A DNA stretch of 64,000 nt from Tsukamurella sp. TY48 (GTDB lineage: Bacteria > Actinomycetota > Actinomycetes > Mycobacteriales > Mycobacteriaceae), in contig NZ_BPMV01000002.1 of assembly GCF_019656655.1 (NCBI RefSeq), positions 1,054,001 through 1,118,000 on the forward strand, in the 5' to 3' direction. The notes under the pieces were generated by a model that saw nothing but the letters and a program-made list of their open reading frames with translations, had not been told where the DNA came from and did not search any database. How positions within the stretch are numbered: the first letter of the stretch is position 1; each line of letters opens with the position of its first letter. Positions 53,594-62,169 of this stretch are shown in pieces. Made by a program: the position numbers and the translations under genes.

Positions 53594-55369
53594 TTGCGCA
53601 TCGAGGCCACGGCCCCCACCCGCACCCATGCCCCGTCGGACAACCTGACCACCAGGATCCGCACTCTCACGGAGTCGGCCCCCGGGACGGAACTGTTCCT
53701 GCGGCCCACCGGATCGGGCTGGCAGCCCGTGACGGCGGCGCAGTTCAACGAGCAGATCACGGCGATCGGCAAGGGATTGATCGCCCGCGGCGTGGGCAAC
53801 GGCACCCGCATCGCACTGATGAGCCCCACCCGGTACGAGTGGGCCGCCCTCGACTTCGCCAACTGGGCGGTGGGCGGCTCCACAGTGGCGGTGTACGAGT
53901 CGAACTCGGCCGCGCAGGTCGAGCACATCCTCACCGATTCGGCGTCGATCGCGCTCATCACCGACAGCCGCGCGACCGCCGATCGGATCGGCTCCGGTGT
54001 GCCCGCCGGGGTGCCGGTGTGGGTGATCGACGAGGGCCTGATCGACGGACTGGTGGCCGACGGTGCCGGCGTCAGCGACGCCGATTACGCCGACCGCGTG
54101 TCCGCGGTGACCTCCGCCGCCGAGGCCACACTCGTGTACACGTCGGGAACCACCGGCAAGCCCAAGGGCGTGGTACTCACCCACGAGAACCTGCTGGCCG
54201 AGTACGACGCCATCTACGACGGGCTGAGCCAGATGGCGCAGCCGGGCGACAGCACCGTGATGTTCCTGCCCCTGGCCCACATCTTCGCGCGCGCCGTCTC
54301 GGTGGCCGCTGTGCAGCACGGCATCCGGGTGGCGCACACCGCCGATCTGACGAACCTGACCGGACTGTTCGCCGAGCTGAAGCCGAGTTACATCCTCAGC
54401 GTGCCGCGCGTCTTCGAGAAGGTCTACAACACCATGAGCGCGAAGGCCGAGGAGGGCGGCAAGGGCAAGATCTTCACCGCGGCCGTCGATACGGCGATCG
54501 AGTACAGCAAGGCACAGGATTCCGGCGGCGCCGGTCTGGTTCTGAAGCTCAAGCACGCCGTCTTCGACAAGCTGGTCTACGCGAAGCTGCGCGAGGCACT
54601 GGGCGGCAACTGCAACTGCGCCGTCTCGGGCGGTGCGCCGCTCGGGGCGCGGCTCGGCCATTTCTTCCGCGGCGCCGGCGTGCCGGTGTACGAGGGCTAC
54701 GGCCTCTCGGAGACCAGCGCGGCGATCACCTGCAACTCCCCCAGCAGCCAGAAGGTGGGCACGGTGGGCCGCCCGCTGCCCGGCCAGGAGGTGGCGATCG
54801 CCGACGACGGCGAGATCCTGCTGCGCGGCCCCGTGGTCTTCGGCGGCTACTGGGGTCTTCCGCAGGCGACCGCGGAAGCGCTGCAGGACGGCTGGTTCCA
54901 CACGGGCGACCTGGGGTCGCTGGACGAGGACGGCTACCTCTCGATCACCGGACGCAAGAAGGAGATCCTGGTGACCGCGGCGGGCAAGAACGTGGCGCCC
55001 GCGCAGACGGAGGACGCCCTGCGCCAGCACCCGCTCGTCTCGCAGGCGATGCTCGTGGGCGATAAGCAGCCCTTCGTGGGCGCGCTCATCACGCTCGATC
55101 CCGAGGCCCTCCCCGGCTGGCTCACCGCGCGCGGGCTGCCCGAGATGACGCTCGCCGAGGCCGCCGAGAACGAGACCCTGCTGGCCGAGATCGGTTCCGC
55201 CGTGGCCACCGCCAACTCGCTGGTGTCCAACGCCGAGCAGGTGAAGAAGTGGCGCGTGCTGACCACCGACTTCACCATCGACGGCGGCGAGCTGACGCCC
55301 ACGCTCAAGGTGAAGCGGAACGTGGTGATGGACAAGCACGCGGGCGAGGTCGACGCGATCTACGGCTGA
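53594..55369 (+). CDS. Long-chain fatty acid CoA ligase (FadD15-like)
   Basis: 591 residues of the AMP-forming acyl-CoA synthetases. The ATP loop YTSGTTGKPKG starts at Tyr182; the YGLSETSAAIT and GDLGSLDEDGYLSITGRKKE motifs and the K-containing hinge follow; KVKRN at the tail provides the catalytic lysine region. It activates long-chain fatty acids to acyl-CoA for degradation or lipid assembly; length and insert pattern match mycobacterial FadD15. TTG 53594 follows AGGAGG at 5 bases and is preferred to the ATG 93 bases upstream, which overlaps the divergent deaD promoter. A strong hairpin follows the stop. Confidence 0.9.
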   Translation: MRIEATAPTRTHAPSDNLTTRIRTLTESAPGTELFLRPTGSGWQPVTAAQFNEQITAIGKGLIARGVGNGTRIALMSPTRYEWAALDFANWAVGGSTVAVYESNSAAQVEHILTDSASIALITDSRATADRIGSGVPAGVPVWVIDEGLIDGLVADGAGVSDADYADRVSAVTSAAEATLVYTSGTTGKPKGVVLTHENLLAEYDAIYDGLSQMAQPGDSTVMFLPLAHIFARAVSVAAVQHGIRVAHTADLTNLTGLFAELKPSYILSVPRVFEKVYNTMSAKAEEGGKGKIFTAAVDTAIEYSKAQDSGGAGLVLKLKHAVFDKLVYAKLREALGGNCNCAVSGGAPLGARLGHFFRGAGVPVYEGYGLSETSAAITCNSPSSQKVGTVGRPLPGQEVAIADDGEILLRGPVVFGGYWGLPQATAEALQDGWFHTGDLGSLDEDGYLSITGRKKEILVTAAGKNVAPAQTEDALRQHPLVSQAMLVGDKQPFVGALITLDPEALPGWLTARGLPEMTLAEAAENETLLAEIGSAVATANSLVSNAEQVKKWRVLTTDFTIDGGELTPTLKVKRNVVMDKHAGEVDAIYG

Positions 55370-55384
55370 TTCCCCTCGCGACGC

Positions 55385-55421
55385 AGCGCCGCCCGCCACG
55401 GATTCCGTGGCGGGCGGCGCT
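55385..55421. terminator. Bidirectional terminator between convergent genes
   Basis: 18-base arms (55385-55402 / 55404-55421), GC-rich, with a minimal loop, between the acyl-CoA synthetase and the DUF3817 gene. TGTTTCG follows on the plus strand. Confidence 0.8.
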
Positions 55422-55448
55422 GTTTCGTGGGCCGGTCGATCTCGGCGG

Positions 55449-55826
55449 TCAGAGCTTGTACTGGGCCCGGATCTCGTCGGAGTTCTTCTTCTCGAAGTAG
55501 AAGCCCAGCAGCGGGATCGTTCCCGCGAGCAGCGTCACGAGGAAGCGCGGCGCGGGCCACTTCACCTTCACGCCCAGGTCCAGCGTGAGGATCAGGTAGA
55601 TGAAGTATCCCCAGCCGTGAATGATCGCGATCAGGCCCAGCCACCCCGGGATGGGCCAGTCGAAGGCGGGCGCCAACAGGTACTTGTAGATCATCTCCGC
55701 ACACAGGATCAGCAGGAAGTAGCCGGTGAAGTTGGCCATGAACCGGTAGCGGCCGAGGGCTCCCTTGACCTGATCGCGGCGCTTGGCCGCGAGCTGGTCG
55801 GCGGTCGGGGTGGGGGCGTCGGTCAC
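55449..55826 (-). CDS. DUF3817 family membrane protein
   Basis: 125 residues with three hydrophobic helices (about residues 32-50, 62-80 and 92-112), and the family patterns GYFLLILCAEMIYKYL, HGWGYFIYLILTLDLGVK and LAGTIPLLGFYFEKK. This resembles Rv1342c-type conserved membrane proteins. The ATG overlaps the stop of the upstream gene by four bases, matching the Rv1343c-Rv1342c neighbour pair. Function unknown, probably envelope related. Confidence 0.88.
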   Translation of the reverse strand: MTDAPTPTADQLAAKRRDQVKGALGRYRFMANFTGYFLLILCAEMIYKYLLAPAFDWPIPGWLGLIAIIHGWGYFIYLILTLDLGVKVKWPAPRFLVTLLAGTIPLLGFYFEKKNSDEIRAQYKL

Positions 55827-56287
55827 TGCTTCTCCTTGGCGGTGTCTGTCCGGGGGGTGTCGTTCGCCGCGAGTTCGGCGAGCAGACGGTTGTATTCGGC
55901 GTGCGCCGCATCTTCGGGCCCATCATCGGCGGGCGACGCGGCCGCGGGCCGGCTGGGGAGGAATCCCTCGGGGATGGCCGTCAGGGACGATGCCGCGGAC
56001 TTCGCACGCTGAGCGCTCGCGGCGGTGCCGTCGCCCGCTGCGGCGGCCTCTTCCTCGGCGGCCATCCGGTCTTCGAGTTCCGCCTCGTCCTCCAGTTGGA
56101 CGAACCGGCGGTAGCCCCAGATGAAGGCGACGGCGAACAGCGGCCACTGCATGGCGTAGCCGAGGTTGCGCGCACTACCGGCGGTCGACTCGAACCGCCC
56201 CCACTGCCACCAACCGAGTGCGAGGCATGCCGCCGCCGCGACCACCACGAACACGATGAGTGCGGGGCGATGGCGACGACGATTCAC
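55823..56287 (-). CDS. LprD-like membrane protein (two helices, acidic tail)
   Basis: 154 residues: helix 1 (ALIVFVVVAAAACLALGWWQW), a loop FESTAGSARNLGY, helix 2 (MQWPLFAVAFIWGYRRFV), then an acidic helix ELEDRMAAEEEAAAAG and a proline-rich tail. Position and layout match the Rv1343c/LprD group, but the cysteine is not in a strict lipobox. GTG 56287 is supported by TACCGT 7 bases upstream. It is coupled to the DUF3817 gene. Function unknown. Confidence 0.75.
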   Translation of the reverse strand: MNRRRHRPALIVFVVVAAAACLALGWWQWGRFESTAGSARNLGYAMQWPLFAVAFIWGYRRFVQLEDEAELEDRMAAEEEAAAAGDGTAASAQRAKSAASSLTAIPEGFLPSRPAAASPADDGPEDAAHAEYNRLLAELAANDTPRTDTAKEKQ

Positions 56288-56294
56288 ATCCTCG

Positions 56295-56300
56295 ACGGTA
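56295..56300 (-). promoter_or_regulatory. -10-like element of the LprD-like gene
   Basis: TACCGT on the minus strand, 7 bases before GTG 56287. Confidence 0.45.
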
Positions 56301-56368
56301 CCTGTCCGGGCGTTCGACGCTGAAGACAGGTATCGTGACCTGCGCCGCAGCGGTGGACCGCTGGGCAC

Positions 56369-56450
56369 GCGCCCGTGGCGGAATTGGCAGACGCGCCAGA
56401 TTTAGGTTCTGGTACCTCAGGGTGTGGGAGTTCAAGTCTCCCCGGGCGCA
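56369..56450 (+). tRNA. tRNA-Leu (anticodon UAG)
   Basis: Acceptor GCGCCCG pairs with CGGGCGC; anticodon loop TTTAGGT gives TAG; a class II variable arm (TACCTCAGGGTGT region) and T arm GGGAG/CTCCC follow. CCA not encoded. No terminator stands out. Confidence 0.95.
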
Positions 56451-57037
56451 CTCACCCCCTTGCTGCTACTGCGCCGCCCACGCCACACCCTCCTCCGCCG
56501 GCGCATGCCGGACTCTCTCGCATGCAACCGCAACAATGGCCACCACCCCGGTACGGATATTCCGCGGGAGACCACGTTATGGCTTGCCGGTCAGACATTG
56601 AAGCCACCGATTCCGAACGCCCAGGATTTTTTCAGGTTTCACTCGCTGTGAACTCGCTGAAAAGGTCTACCAACCCCTCATTCATACCCGGTTTCAGGCG
56701 GACGCTGCGACACTCGACGCCTCGATGTATTTGCAGTTACACCATTCTTACGGCGTTCAATAACCGCGTTTCAGCGCCACGTAATTTGGCGCAGCGAACC
56801 TCTATCCAGCGACAACTTTGGTTGCCTCGGTTGCTTGGTCGCACTAGAGCCCACGACTCTTTCACTACTGCGCGGTAACAATAGGGAGAGTGGCAATACC
56901 CAATTAACGGGACTAACTGTTGCACTTACGTATTTAAGAGAATGCTGAATAAAACGTGTACAAATCCGATCGTCGTCTACTAACGTCAGCCAGGCAGACG
57001 CGAAGAAGACGCACTGCTTTCCCACTCGGAGGTCCCC
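56451..57037. other. 587-base AT-richer spacer upstream of the repetitive exported protein
   Basis: By hand count GC falls to about 53 percent near 56641-56700 and 42 percent near 56881-56940, against roughly 70 percent elsewhere. No convincing frame, tRNA or terminator is seen. The last 120 bases probably hold the exported protein's promoter; TTGCAC at 56929 is a possible -35. Confidence 0.6.
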
Positions 57038-58621
57038 ATGGCTCGTCATTCAGGTTCCACCGCTCTGACGCGTTCTACCCGTCACCTGACCGCCGTCGCC
57101 GGCGCGCTGGCAGCAACCGCCGCGCTCACCACCGGCACCGCCGGCACGGCTGCCGCCGCCACGACGAATCCCCTCGATCCGGCGAATCTCGCCAACCAGC
57201 CGGCCGCCGTGCTGCTGGGTCTGGCGCCCGCCGCGCCCGGCGTGATTCCGCTGGTGGTCATTCCGGCGACATCGGCACAGATCGCTCAGGGCGTGCAGAC
57301 GTGGAACGGCATTCCCATCGTCGGCTCACTGTTCCCCGCCACCAGTTCGTCCACGTCGGGCATCGGCGCGATCAACCACGGCCCCGCCGGCTGGACCGGC
57401 CTGGGCGCCGTCCAGAACGTCGGCATCAGCGCTCTCGGCCTCGGCGGCGTGAGCAATTCCTTCTACGGCGGCGTGACCTTCCCGGCCAGCAGCCTGCCCG
57501 CGATCCTCACCGCCATCTCCACCGGCAATCTGGGACCGCTCTCCACCGCCGATCTCGGCAGCATCCTGGGCAACGCCACCACGATCAACGGACCGCTGGG
57601 CAGCGGCCTGAGCCTCGATGCCTGGCTGAGCTCGATCCGGACCAACGGTGTCACCACGGTGACGCCGAACATCAAGGTCGGTGCCACGGCGCCGCTCGGC
57701 CTGGGCAATGCGTTGTTCACGTTCTCCCCCGGCGGCCTGATCTACGGCAACGGCACCGTCGGGCTCGCGGGCCCGACCCTCGGCCTGAACCTGTCGGCCC
57801 TGGGCTTCGGCGGCAACATCAACCTGGGCCTCGGCAGCATCGCCGTCGGCCCGAACGGCCTGGTCATCACCACACCCACCCTGGGCGCCGGTCTGACCAC
57901 GCCGATCGGATCCGCCAACGTGGGCCTCTCCGCGGGCACCATCACCGCGGGCCTGAACGGCATCGGAGCGACCCTTCCGGTGCTCAGTGGCGGCGTGACC
58001 ACCCCGATCGGTTCCGCCACGGGCGCGTTCGGTGGCGGCGGGGCGAGCCTCGGCCCGAACGGTGTCGCCGTCAACGGCCCGTCCGGGTCCGTCGCGGTGA
58101 CCACCCCGATCGCGAGCGGCACCGCGAACGTCAACACCGGTGCGGTCTCCGTCGGACCCAACGGTGCCTCGGTGACCACCCCGTCGGGCTCCGCGTCCGT
58201 GACCACCCCGGTCGGCAGCGGCAATGTCGCCGTGACCCCCGGCACCGCCACCGTCACCCCCGGCGGCGCCACGGTGACCGGCCCGACCGTCGGCGGCGGC
58301 GTGACCACCCCCGCGGGCAGCGCCTCCGGCTCGGTGAACACCGGCAGCGGCAGCGTGAGCCCCGGCGGCGCCACGGTGACCGGCCCCTCGGGCACCGGCA
58401 CCGTGACCGCGCCGAACGGTGCCAGCACCACCGTCACGGGCAGCACCGGTTCCGCCACGGTGACGCCCGGCGGCACCTCGGTGACCCCGGGCAGCGTCTC
58501 GGTGACCACCACGCCGGGCACCTCGAGCTCCGCGAGCAAGGACTCCGCCTCGGATTCCTCCAGCTCGTCGAGCTCCTCGAGCTCCTCCAACGAGGTGTCG
58601 AGCGGCAAGGACGCGGCGTAA
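57038..58621 (+). CDS. Large exported glycine/threonine/serine-rich repeat protein, unknown function
   Basis: 527 residues. Twin-lysine-free signal peptide (ALTRSTRHLTAVAGALAATA, cleavage likely near residue 40). An ordered N-terminal half, then imperfect beta-strand repeats (about residues 260-495) built from TTPxGSA and GPNGxxV units, e.g. VTTPIGSA, VTTPSGSA, VTTPVGSG and VGPNG, which suggests a stacked beta-helix or rod. The tail is a run of serines with acidic and lysine residues. No cysteine, LPXTG or membrane anchor is visible, so it is either released or held in the wall by unusual means. GGAGGTCCCC precedes the ATG. It follows an AT-richer spacer and has no operon partner. Adhesin or outer-envelope structural protein is a guess. 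Confidence 0.75.
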   Translation: MARHSGSTALTRSTRHLTAVAGALAATAALTTGTAGTAAAATTNPLDPANLANQPAAVLLGLAPAAPGVIPLVVIPATSAQIAQGVQTWNGIPIVGSLFPATSSSTSGIGAINHGPAGWTGLGAVQNVGISALGLGGVSNSFYGGVTFPASSLPAILTAISTGNLGPLSTADLGSILGNATTINGPLGSGLSLDAWLSSIRTNGVTTVTPNIKVGATAPLGLGNALFTFSPGGLIYGNGTVGLAGPTLGLNLSALGFGGNINLGLGSIAVGPNGLVITTPTLGAGLTTPIGSANVGLSAGTITAGLNGIGATLPVLSGGVTTPIGSATGAFGGGGASLGPNGVAVNGPSGSVAVTTPIASGTANVNTGAVSVGPNGASVTTPSGSASVTTPVGSGNVAVTPGTATVTPGGATVTGPTVGGGVTTPAGSASGSVNTGSGSVSPGGATVTGPSGTGTVTAPNGASTTVTGSTGSATVTPGGTSVTPGSVSVTTTPGTSSSASKDSASDSSSSSSSSSSSNEVSSGKDAA

Positions 58622-58686
58622 TCACCCACACCGCAACGAGAACGGCCGTCCCACGCATTCGCGAGGGGCGGCCGTTCCGCTGTGCG

Positions 58687-58917
58687 CTACTGGACCGGGC
58701 CGTCCGGCGGCGGAGCCGTGAAGCCCTGAGCGGCCTCCACGGTGCCCACGCCGTCGACGCCGCGCAGCGCCGCGAGCCGTCCCGGTTCGACCTCGCCGGT
58801 CACGATCCCGAGATTCCGGAGCACCTGATCGACCCGCAGGCCGGTGGCCCGCACGGCCTCGACGGTGGCGTCGAAGGCATCGTTCGGGCAGCTCAGGGTG
58901 ACGGTGACCGGGGTCAT
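58687..58917 (-). CDS. Small inhibitor-I9-like protein coupled to the subtilase
   Basis: 76 residues with beta-alpha-beta pattern TVTLSCPNDAFDATVEAV, LGIVTGEVEPGRLAALRG, VGTVEAAQG. It aligns by eye with the subtilase's own N-terminal region, sharing LGI, a D/E-P turn, L-x-x-L-x-G and V-x-x-VE. That region is the I9-type propeptide, so this looks like a free-standing propeptide or inhibitor. Similar small proteins are sometimes mislabelled ketohydroxyglutarate aldolase, which the length excludes. Its ATG overlaps the subtilase stop by four bases (ATGA), so the pair is coupled. Confidence 0.75.
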   Translation of the reverse strand: MTPVTVTLSCPNDAFDATVEAVRATGLRVDQVLRNLGIVTGEVEPGRLAALRGVDGVGTVEAAQGFTAPPPDGPVQ

Positions 58918-60182
58918 GAGTCGACGATAGCGCCGTTCCCGTCGGTGTGGGCCAGACCGCTGCCCACGTCCGCCGAGGCGCCGTCGAGGCGTTGCGCGGT
59001 CCGGGTGAGCTGCGCCCACAGGTCCTGCCCGCGCAGGCCTGTGACCTGGGCCGCGACCGCGGCCAGCCCGGCGACGTGCGGGGTGGCCATGCTGGTGCCG
59101 CTGATCGTGTTGTAGCGCTGCGGCAGGGTCCACGACGAGTAGACCTCGACCCCCGGGGCCGCGATATCCACCTGCCCGCCCGCCACGGGGTTGCTGGTCG
59201 CCGAGAACGGGGCCACGCCGAGCGCCTGGTCGACGGCGGCGACCGCCATGATCGACGGGCTGTTGGCAGGCACGCCGACGAATCCCTTATCGCCCGGGCG
59301 GCGCGCGTTGTTGCCCGCGGCGGCCACGATGAGGGTGCCGGCGGCGAGCGCCGCGGCGCCGGCCCGCTCGTACGCGGCGGACACCTGCCGGACATCGGCA
59401 CCGAGCGACATCGAGATCACCTGGCAGCCCTCGCCGAGCGCCCAGTCGATTCCGGCCAGGATGCCGGTGTCGTTCCCGGTTCCGTTGTTGGCCAGCACCT
59501 TCCCCACATACACCTGCGACGCGTAGGCGACGCCGTAGCGGCGTCCACCACCGGCGGGCACGAGCGGCCCGCAGGCCGTGCCCACGCAGTGCGTCCCGTG
59601 TCCGTGGGCATCGGCGGCGTCCTCGCCGGGGACGAAGGACCGGGTGATCACGCCGCGGTCGGCGAAATCGGGATGCCCCAAGGTGAAACCGGTGTCGAGG
59701 ACCGCCACCTTGATGCCCGCGCCTCCCGAGCGATCGACGGAGGCACCGACGGCCTGCAAGCCCCAGGTGAACTCCGCGGTATCGGCGAAACGCGACGCGG
59801 CGCCGCTGGGGGTGGCGGGCTCGGCGATCCCGAGCCGCCGCGTGAGGTCGGCGACGCCGTCCCGGTAACCGGCGAGGTAATCCTCGGAGCCCACCCCGAG
59901 CGGGTAGTGCTCGAGTTCCGGTTCCACCGACAGCACATCGGGCGACGCTCCCTGCAGCGAGACCAGCTGATCCGGGTCCGCCTGCACCACGGCGATGCCC
60001 AAGCGGTCGAAGACCACCGCACCCGCGGTCTGGAGATCGTTCTCCGAGCCCGCATCCGCGGAGCGCAGCACCTCGGAGACTCCCATGACGCGGCGCAACA
60101 CCCGGCCGTATTCGTCGGAGCCGGAGGGGAAGACGAGCACGTAGCGCCCGGCCTCGTTCGGCACACCGTCGATCGCGATCAC
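58914..60182 (-). CDS. Cytoplasmic subtilase (S8 peptidase) with I9-like N-terminal domain
   Basis: 422 residues from GTG 60182, which follows GGAGGA; the longer frame to 60221 lacks one. An I9-type domain occupies about residues 1-95. The S8 catalytic domain follows with Asp163 (AVLDTGF), His195 (GHGTHCVG), oxyanion Asn in AAGNN, and Ser364 (SGTSMATP). No signal peptide or membrane helix is seen, so it probably acts inside the cell, unlike most subtilases. The partner immediately downstream resembles a second I9 module, suggesting trans control of activity. Targets unknown. Confidence 0.88.
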   Translation of the reverse strand: MIAIDGVPNEAGRYVLVFPSGSDEYGRVLRRVMGVSEVLRSADAGSENDLQTAGAVVFDRLGIAVVQADPDQLVSLQGASPDVLSVEPELEHYPLGVGSEDYLAGYRDGVADLTRRLGIAEPATPSGAASRFADTAEFTWGLQAVGASVDRSGGAGIKVAVLDTGFTLGHPDFADRGVITRSFVPGEDAADAHGHGTHCVGTACGPLVPAGGGRRYGVAYASQVYVGKVLANNGTGNDTGILAGIDWALGEGCQVISMSLGADVRQVSAAYERAGAAALAAGTLIVAAAGNNARRPGDKGFVGVPANSPSIMAVAAVDQALGVAPFSATSNPVAGGQVDIAAPGVEVYSSWTLPQRYNTISGTSMATPHVAGLAAVAAQVTGLRGQDLWAQLTRTAQRLDGASADVGSGLAHTDGNGAIVDS

Positions 60183-60279
60183 ACGTCCTCCTCGTCCGAC
60201 GCTGCGATCAGTGAAGCGCACCGCAGCGAACTCTTAGATCCGCGTACGACACCGAGATTACCCGCGAATCGCGCCGCGT

Positions 60280-61518
60280 TCAGTCCACGCAGGGGATCTG
60301 GCCACCGCGCAGGGTGGTTCCCGCGTCCGGCGTGGGCCCGGCGACGGCAGTGGTGGGCGCCGTGAGACGAGGAGCGGTGGCGGCCTGCGTCGGGGCGTAG
60401 CCCACCTGGCTCGGTCCGGCGCCACCGGGCGCGGTGGTGGTCTCCTCATCGGCCGGGTCCGGAATGGACTGCCCGAAGGCCTGCTGCACCTGCGACCGGA
60501 TGGCCTTGGGGTCCACGATGTTCACGGCCTGCTCGTCGATCGTGTCGTAGCCGAGCACCGGCAGGGTGGTGAAGGTGAGCGCGGTACCGGCGATCTTGCC
60601 GGCCTGCTTGGCGAACTGCTCCAGGTCCCAGCCGCTGGAGATCACCACGTCCTTCTGCGCCACCGCGATGAGCGATTGCAGCTTGCGCACATCGCCGAAG
60701 ACGCCCTGGTTCTGCAGCTGCACCATCACCCCGGCGATGAACGCCTGCTGGCGGTGGGTGCGGTCGAGGTCGCCGTCGGCCAGCCCGTGCCGCTGCCGCA
60801 CGAAGGACAGCGACTGCGCCGCGTTGAGCTTCTGCCGTCCCGCGGGGAAGGCGGCGCCCGAATAGCTGTCGCGCACCGGCTTGTTCAGGCACACCTCGAC
60901 CCCGCCGAGGGTCTTCGCGAGATCGTAGAAGCCCACCAGACTCACCTCGGCGAACTGGTCGATCGGGACTCCCACCAGTCGTTCGACGGTGGCGAGGGTG
61001 GCGGCGCGGGCCGACTCCCGGCTGCGCGCTTCCAGTTCCTTGCGATCGGTGACGCCCTTCGCGGTCAGCTCGTCCTGCACCTCGGCCTTACGCAGACCGT
61101 AGGCCTCCTTGATCTTGCCCTTCGTACGCGACTTCACGCCGACCAAGGTCACGTAGTCGTCGCGGGGGATCGAGAAGGCCACCACCTTCTTCCCGTCCGC
61201 GGGGACGTGCATCAGGATCAGCGTGTTGGTGTTGTACCCGCCGTTGCTGCTGTCGCCGGCGTGCAACTGCTTGAGCACATCCGCGGGCAGGTCGTTGCCG
61301 TCCTGGTCCTTGCGGGTGTCGAGGCCCATCAACAGGATGTTGCGGTCACCACCGGTGGACTGCGCCACCTTGGCCTCGGCGAGGGCACCGGAGAGGTTGA
61401 ACCCTCCGATCACCAGATTGGTGCTCCACCAGAGCGTCCCGGTCACGGCGAGCACGACCATCGAGAGCAGCGCGATGGCCACGCGGCCACCGCGGAATCC
61501 CGACGGTCTGCGATTCAC
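60280..61518 (-). CDS. LytR-CpsA-Psr family protein (probable arabinogalactan ligase)
   Basis: 412 residues. One N-terminal membrane helix (VAIALLSMVVLAVTGTLWW), then the LCP domain (about 60-330) with the conserved arginines and aspartates in NILLMGLDTR, NTNTLILMHV, FSIPRDDYV and SFVRQRHGLADGDLDRTHRQQ. The tail is Thr/Pro-rich. In mycobacteria the LCP proteins attach arabinogalactan to peptidoglycan. TAACGT 6 bases before GTG 61518, within the end of rdgB, offers its own leaderless promoter. It is at the end of the rhomboid-to-rdgB minus-strand run. Confidence 0.92.
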   Translation of the reverse strand: MNRRPSGFRGGRVAIALLSMVVLAVTGTLWWSTNLVIGGFNLSGALAEAKVAQSTGGDRNILLMGLDTRKDQDGNDLPADVLKQLHAGDSSNGGYNTNTLILMHVPADGKKVVAFSIPRDDYVTLVGVKSRTKGKIKEAYGLRKAEVQDELTAKGVTDRKELEARSRESARAATLATVERLVGVPIDQFAEVSLVGFYDLAKTLGGVEVCLNKPVRDSYSGAAFPAGRQKLNAAQSLSFVRQRHGLADGDLDRTHRQQAFIAGVMVQLQNQGVFGDVRKLQSLIAVAQKDVVISSGWDLEQFAKQAGKIAGTALTFTTLPVLGYDTIDEQAVNIVDPKAIRSQVQQAFGQSIPDPADEETTTAPGGAGPSQVGYAPTQAATAPRLTAPTTAVAGPTPDAGTTLRGGQIPCVD

Positions 61519-61524
61519 GCGTCG

Positions 61525-61530
61525 ACGTTA
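61525..61530 (-). promoter_or_regulatory. -10-like element of the LCP gene
   Basis: TAACGT on the minus strand, 6 bases before GTG 61518; its TAA overlaps the rdgB stop codon. Confidence 0.45.
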
Positions 61531-62169
61531 CCCCGCGGAAGACCCTTCATCGGGGACGCGCGCCGCGAGCTCGCGCAACGGTTCCACCAGCTGCGCGAGT
61601 GCGCGGGCCCGGTGGCTGATCGCGTTCTTCTCCTCGGGGGCGAGCTCGGCCGCGGTGCGCTCGGAGCCCTCGGGGAGGAACACCGGGTCGTAGCCGAATC
61701 CGCCGTCGCCGTGCGGTTCCCGCAGCAGCGATCCGCGCCAGGTGCCGCGTACCGTGATCTCCCCCGCCTCCCCCGGGCCGTGCACCAGCGCACAGGCGGA
61801 GACGAACTCGGCTCCGCGGCGCTCGTCCGGCACGTCCGAGGTCTGCGCGAGCACGAGCGCCGTGTTCGCCGGATCGTCGCCGTGCCGACCGGACCAGCGC
61901 GCCGAGAGCACGCCGGGCATGCCGTTCAACGCGTCCACGCAGATTCCGGAATCATCGGCGAGACAGGGCAGCCCGGTACGCTCGAAGCCCTGCCGGGCCT
62001 TGATCAGCGCATTGCCCTCGAACGAGGGCGCATCCTCGGGAAGCTCCTCGAAGGCGGGCACCTCGTCGAGGCCGACCACCTCGAGGCCCACGATCCCGGC
62101 ATCGGCCACCACCTGCCGCAGCTCGCGCAGCTTCTTGGCGTTGCGCGAGGCCAGCAGCAGCCGGGTCAC
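61528..62169 (-). CDS. rdgB: dITP/XTP pyrophosphatase
   Basis: 213 residues of the HAM1/RdgB family. [15 protein letters not shown] at the start, [48 protein letters not shown] and the C-terminal ISHRARAL are the family blocks. It hydrolyses deaminated purine triphosphates (dITP, XTP) to prevent mutagenic incorporation. GTG 62169 overlaps the rph stop by four bases (GTGA), so the genes are coupled, as in mycobacteria where rph and rdgB are neighbours. Confidence 0.95.
   Translation of the reverse strand: MTRLLLASRNAKKLRELRQVVADAGIVGLEVVGLDEVPAFEELPEDAPSFEGNALIKARQGFERTGLPCLADDSGICVDALNGMPGVLSARWSGRHGDDPANTALVLAQTSDVPDERRGAEFVSACALVHGPGEAGEITVRGTWRGSLLREPHGDGGFGYDPVFLPEGSERTAAELAPEEKNAISHRARALAQLVEPLRELAARVPDEGSSAG

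Noticed and set aside
56771-57049. Minus-strand 92-codon frame in the AT-richer spacer
   Set aside because: No start signal and no recognisable fold, and it runs over the start of the exported protein gene.
58621-59133. Upstream extension of the small I9-like gene
   Set aside because: It is out-of-frame subtilase sequence. The ATGA overlap at 58914-58917 fixes the start.
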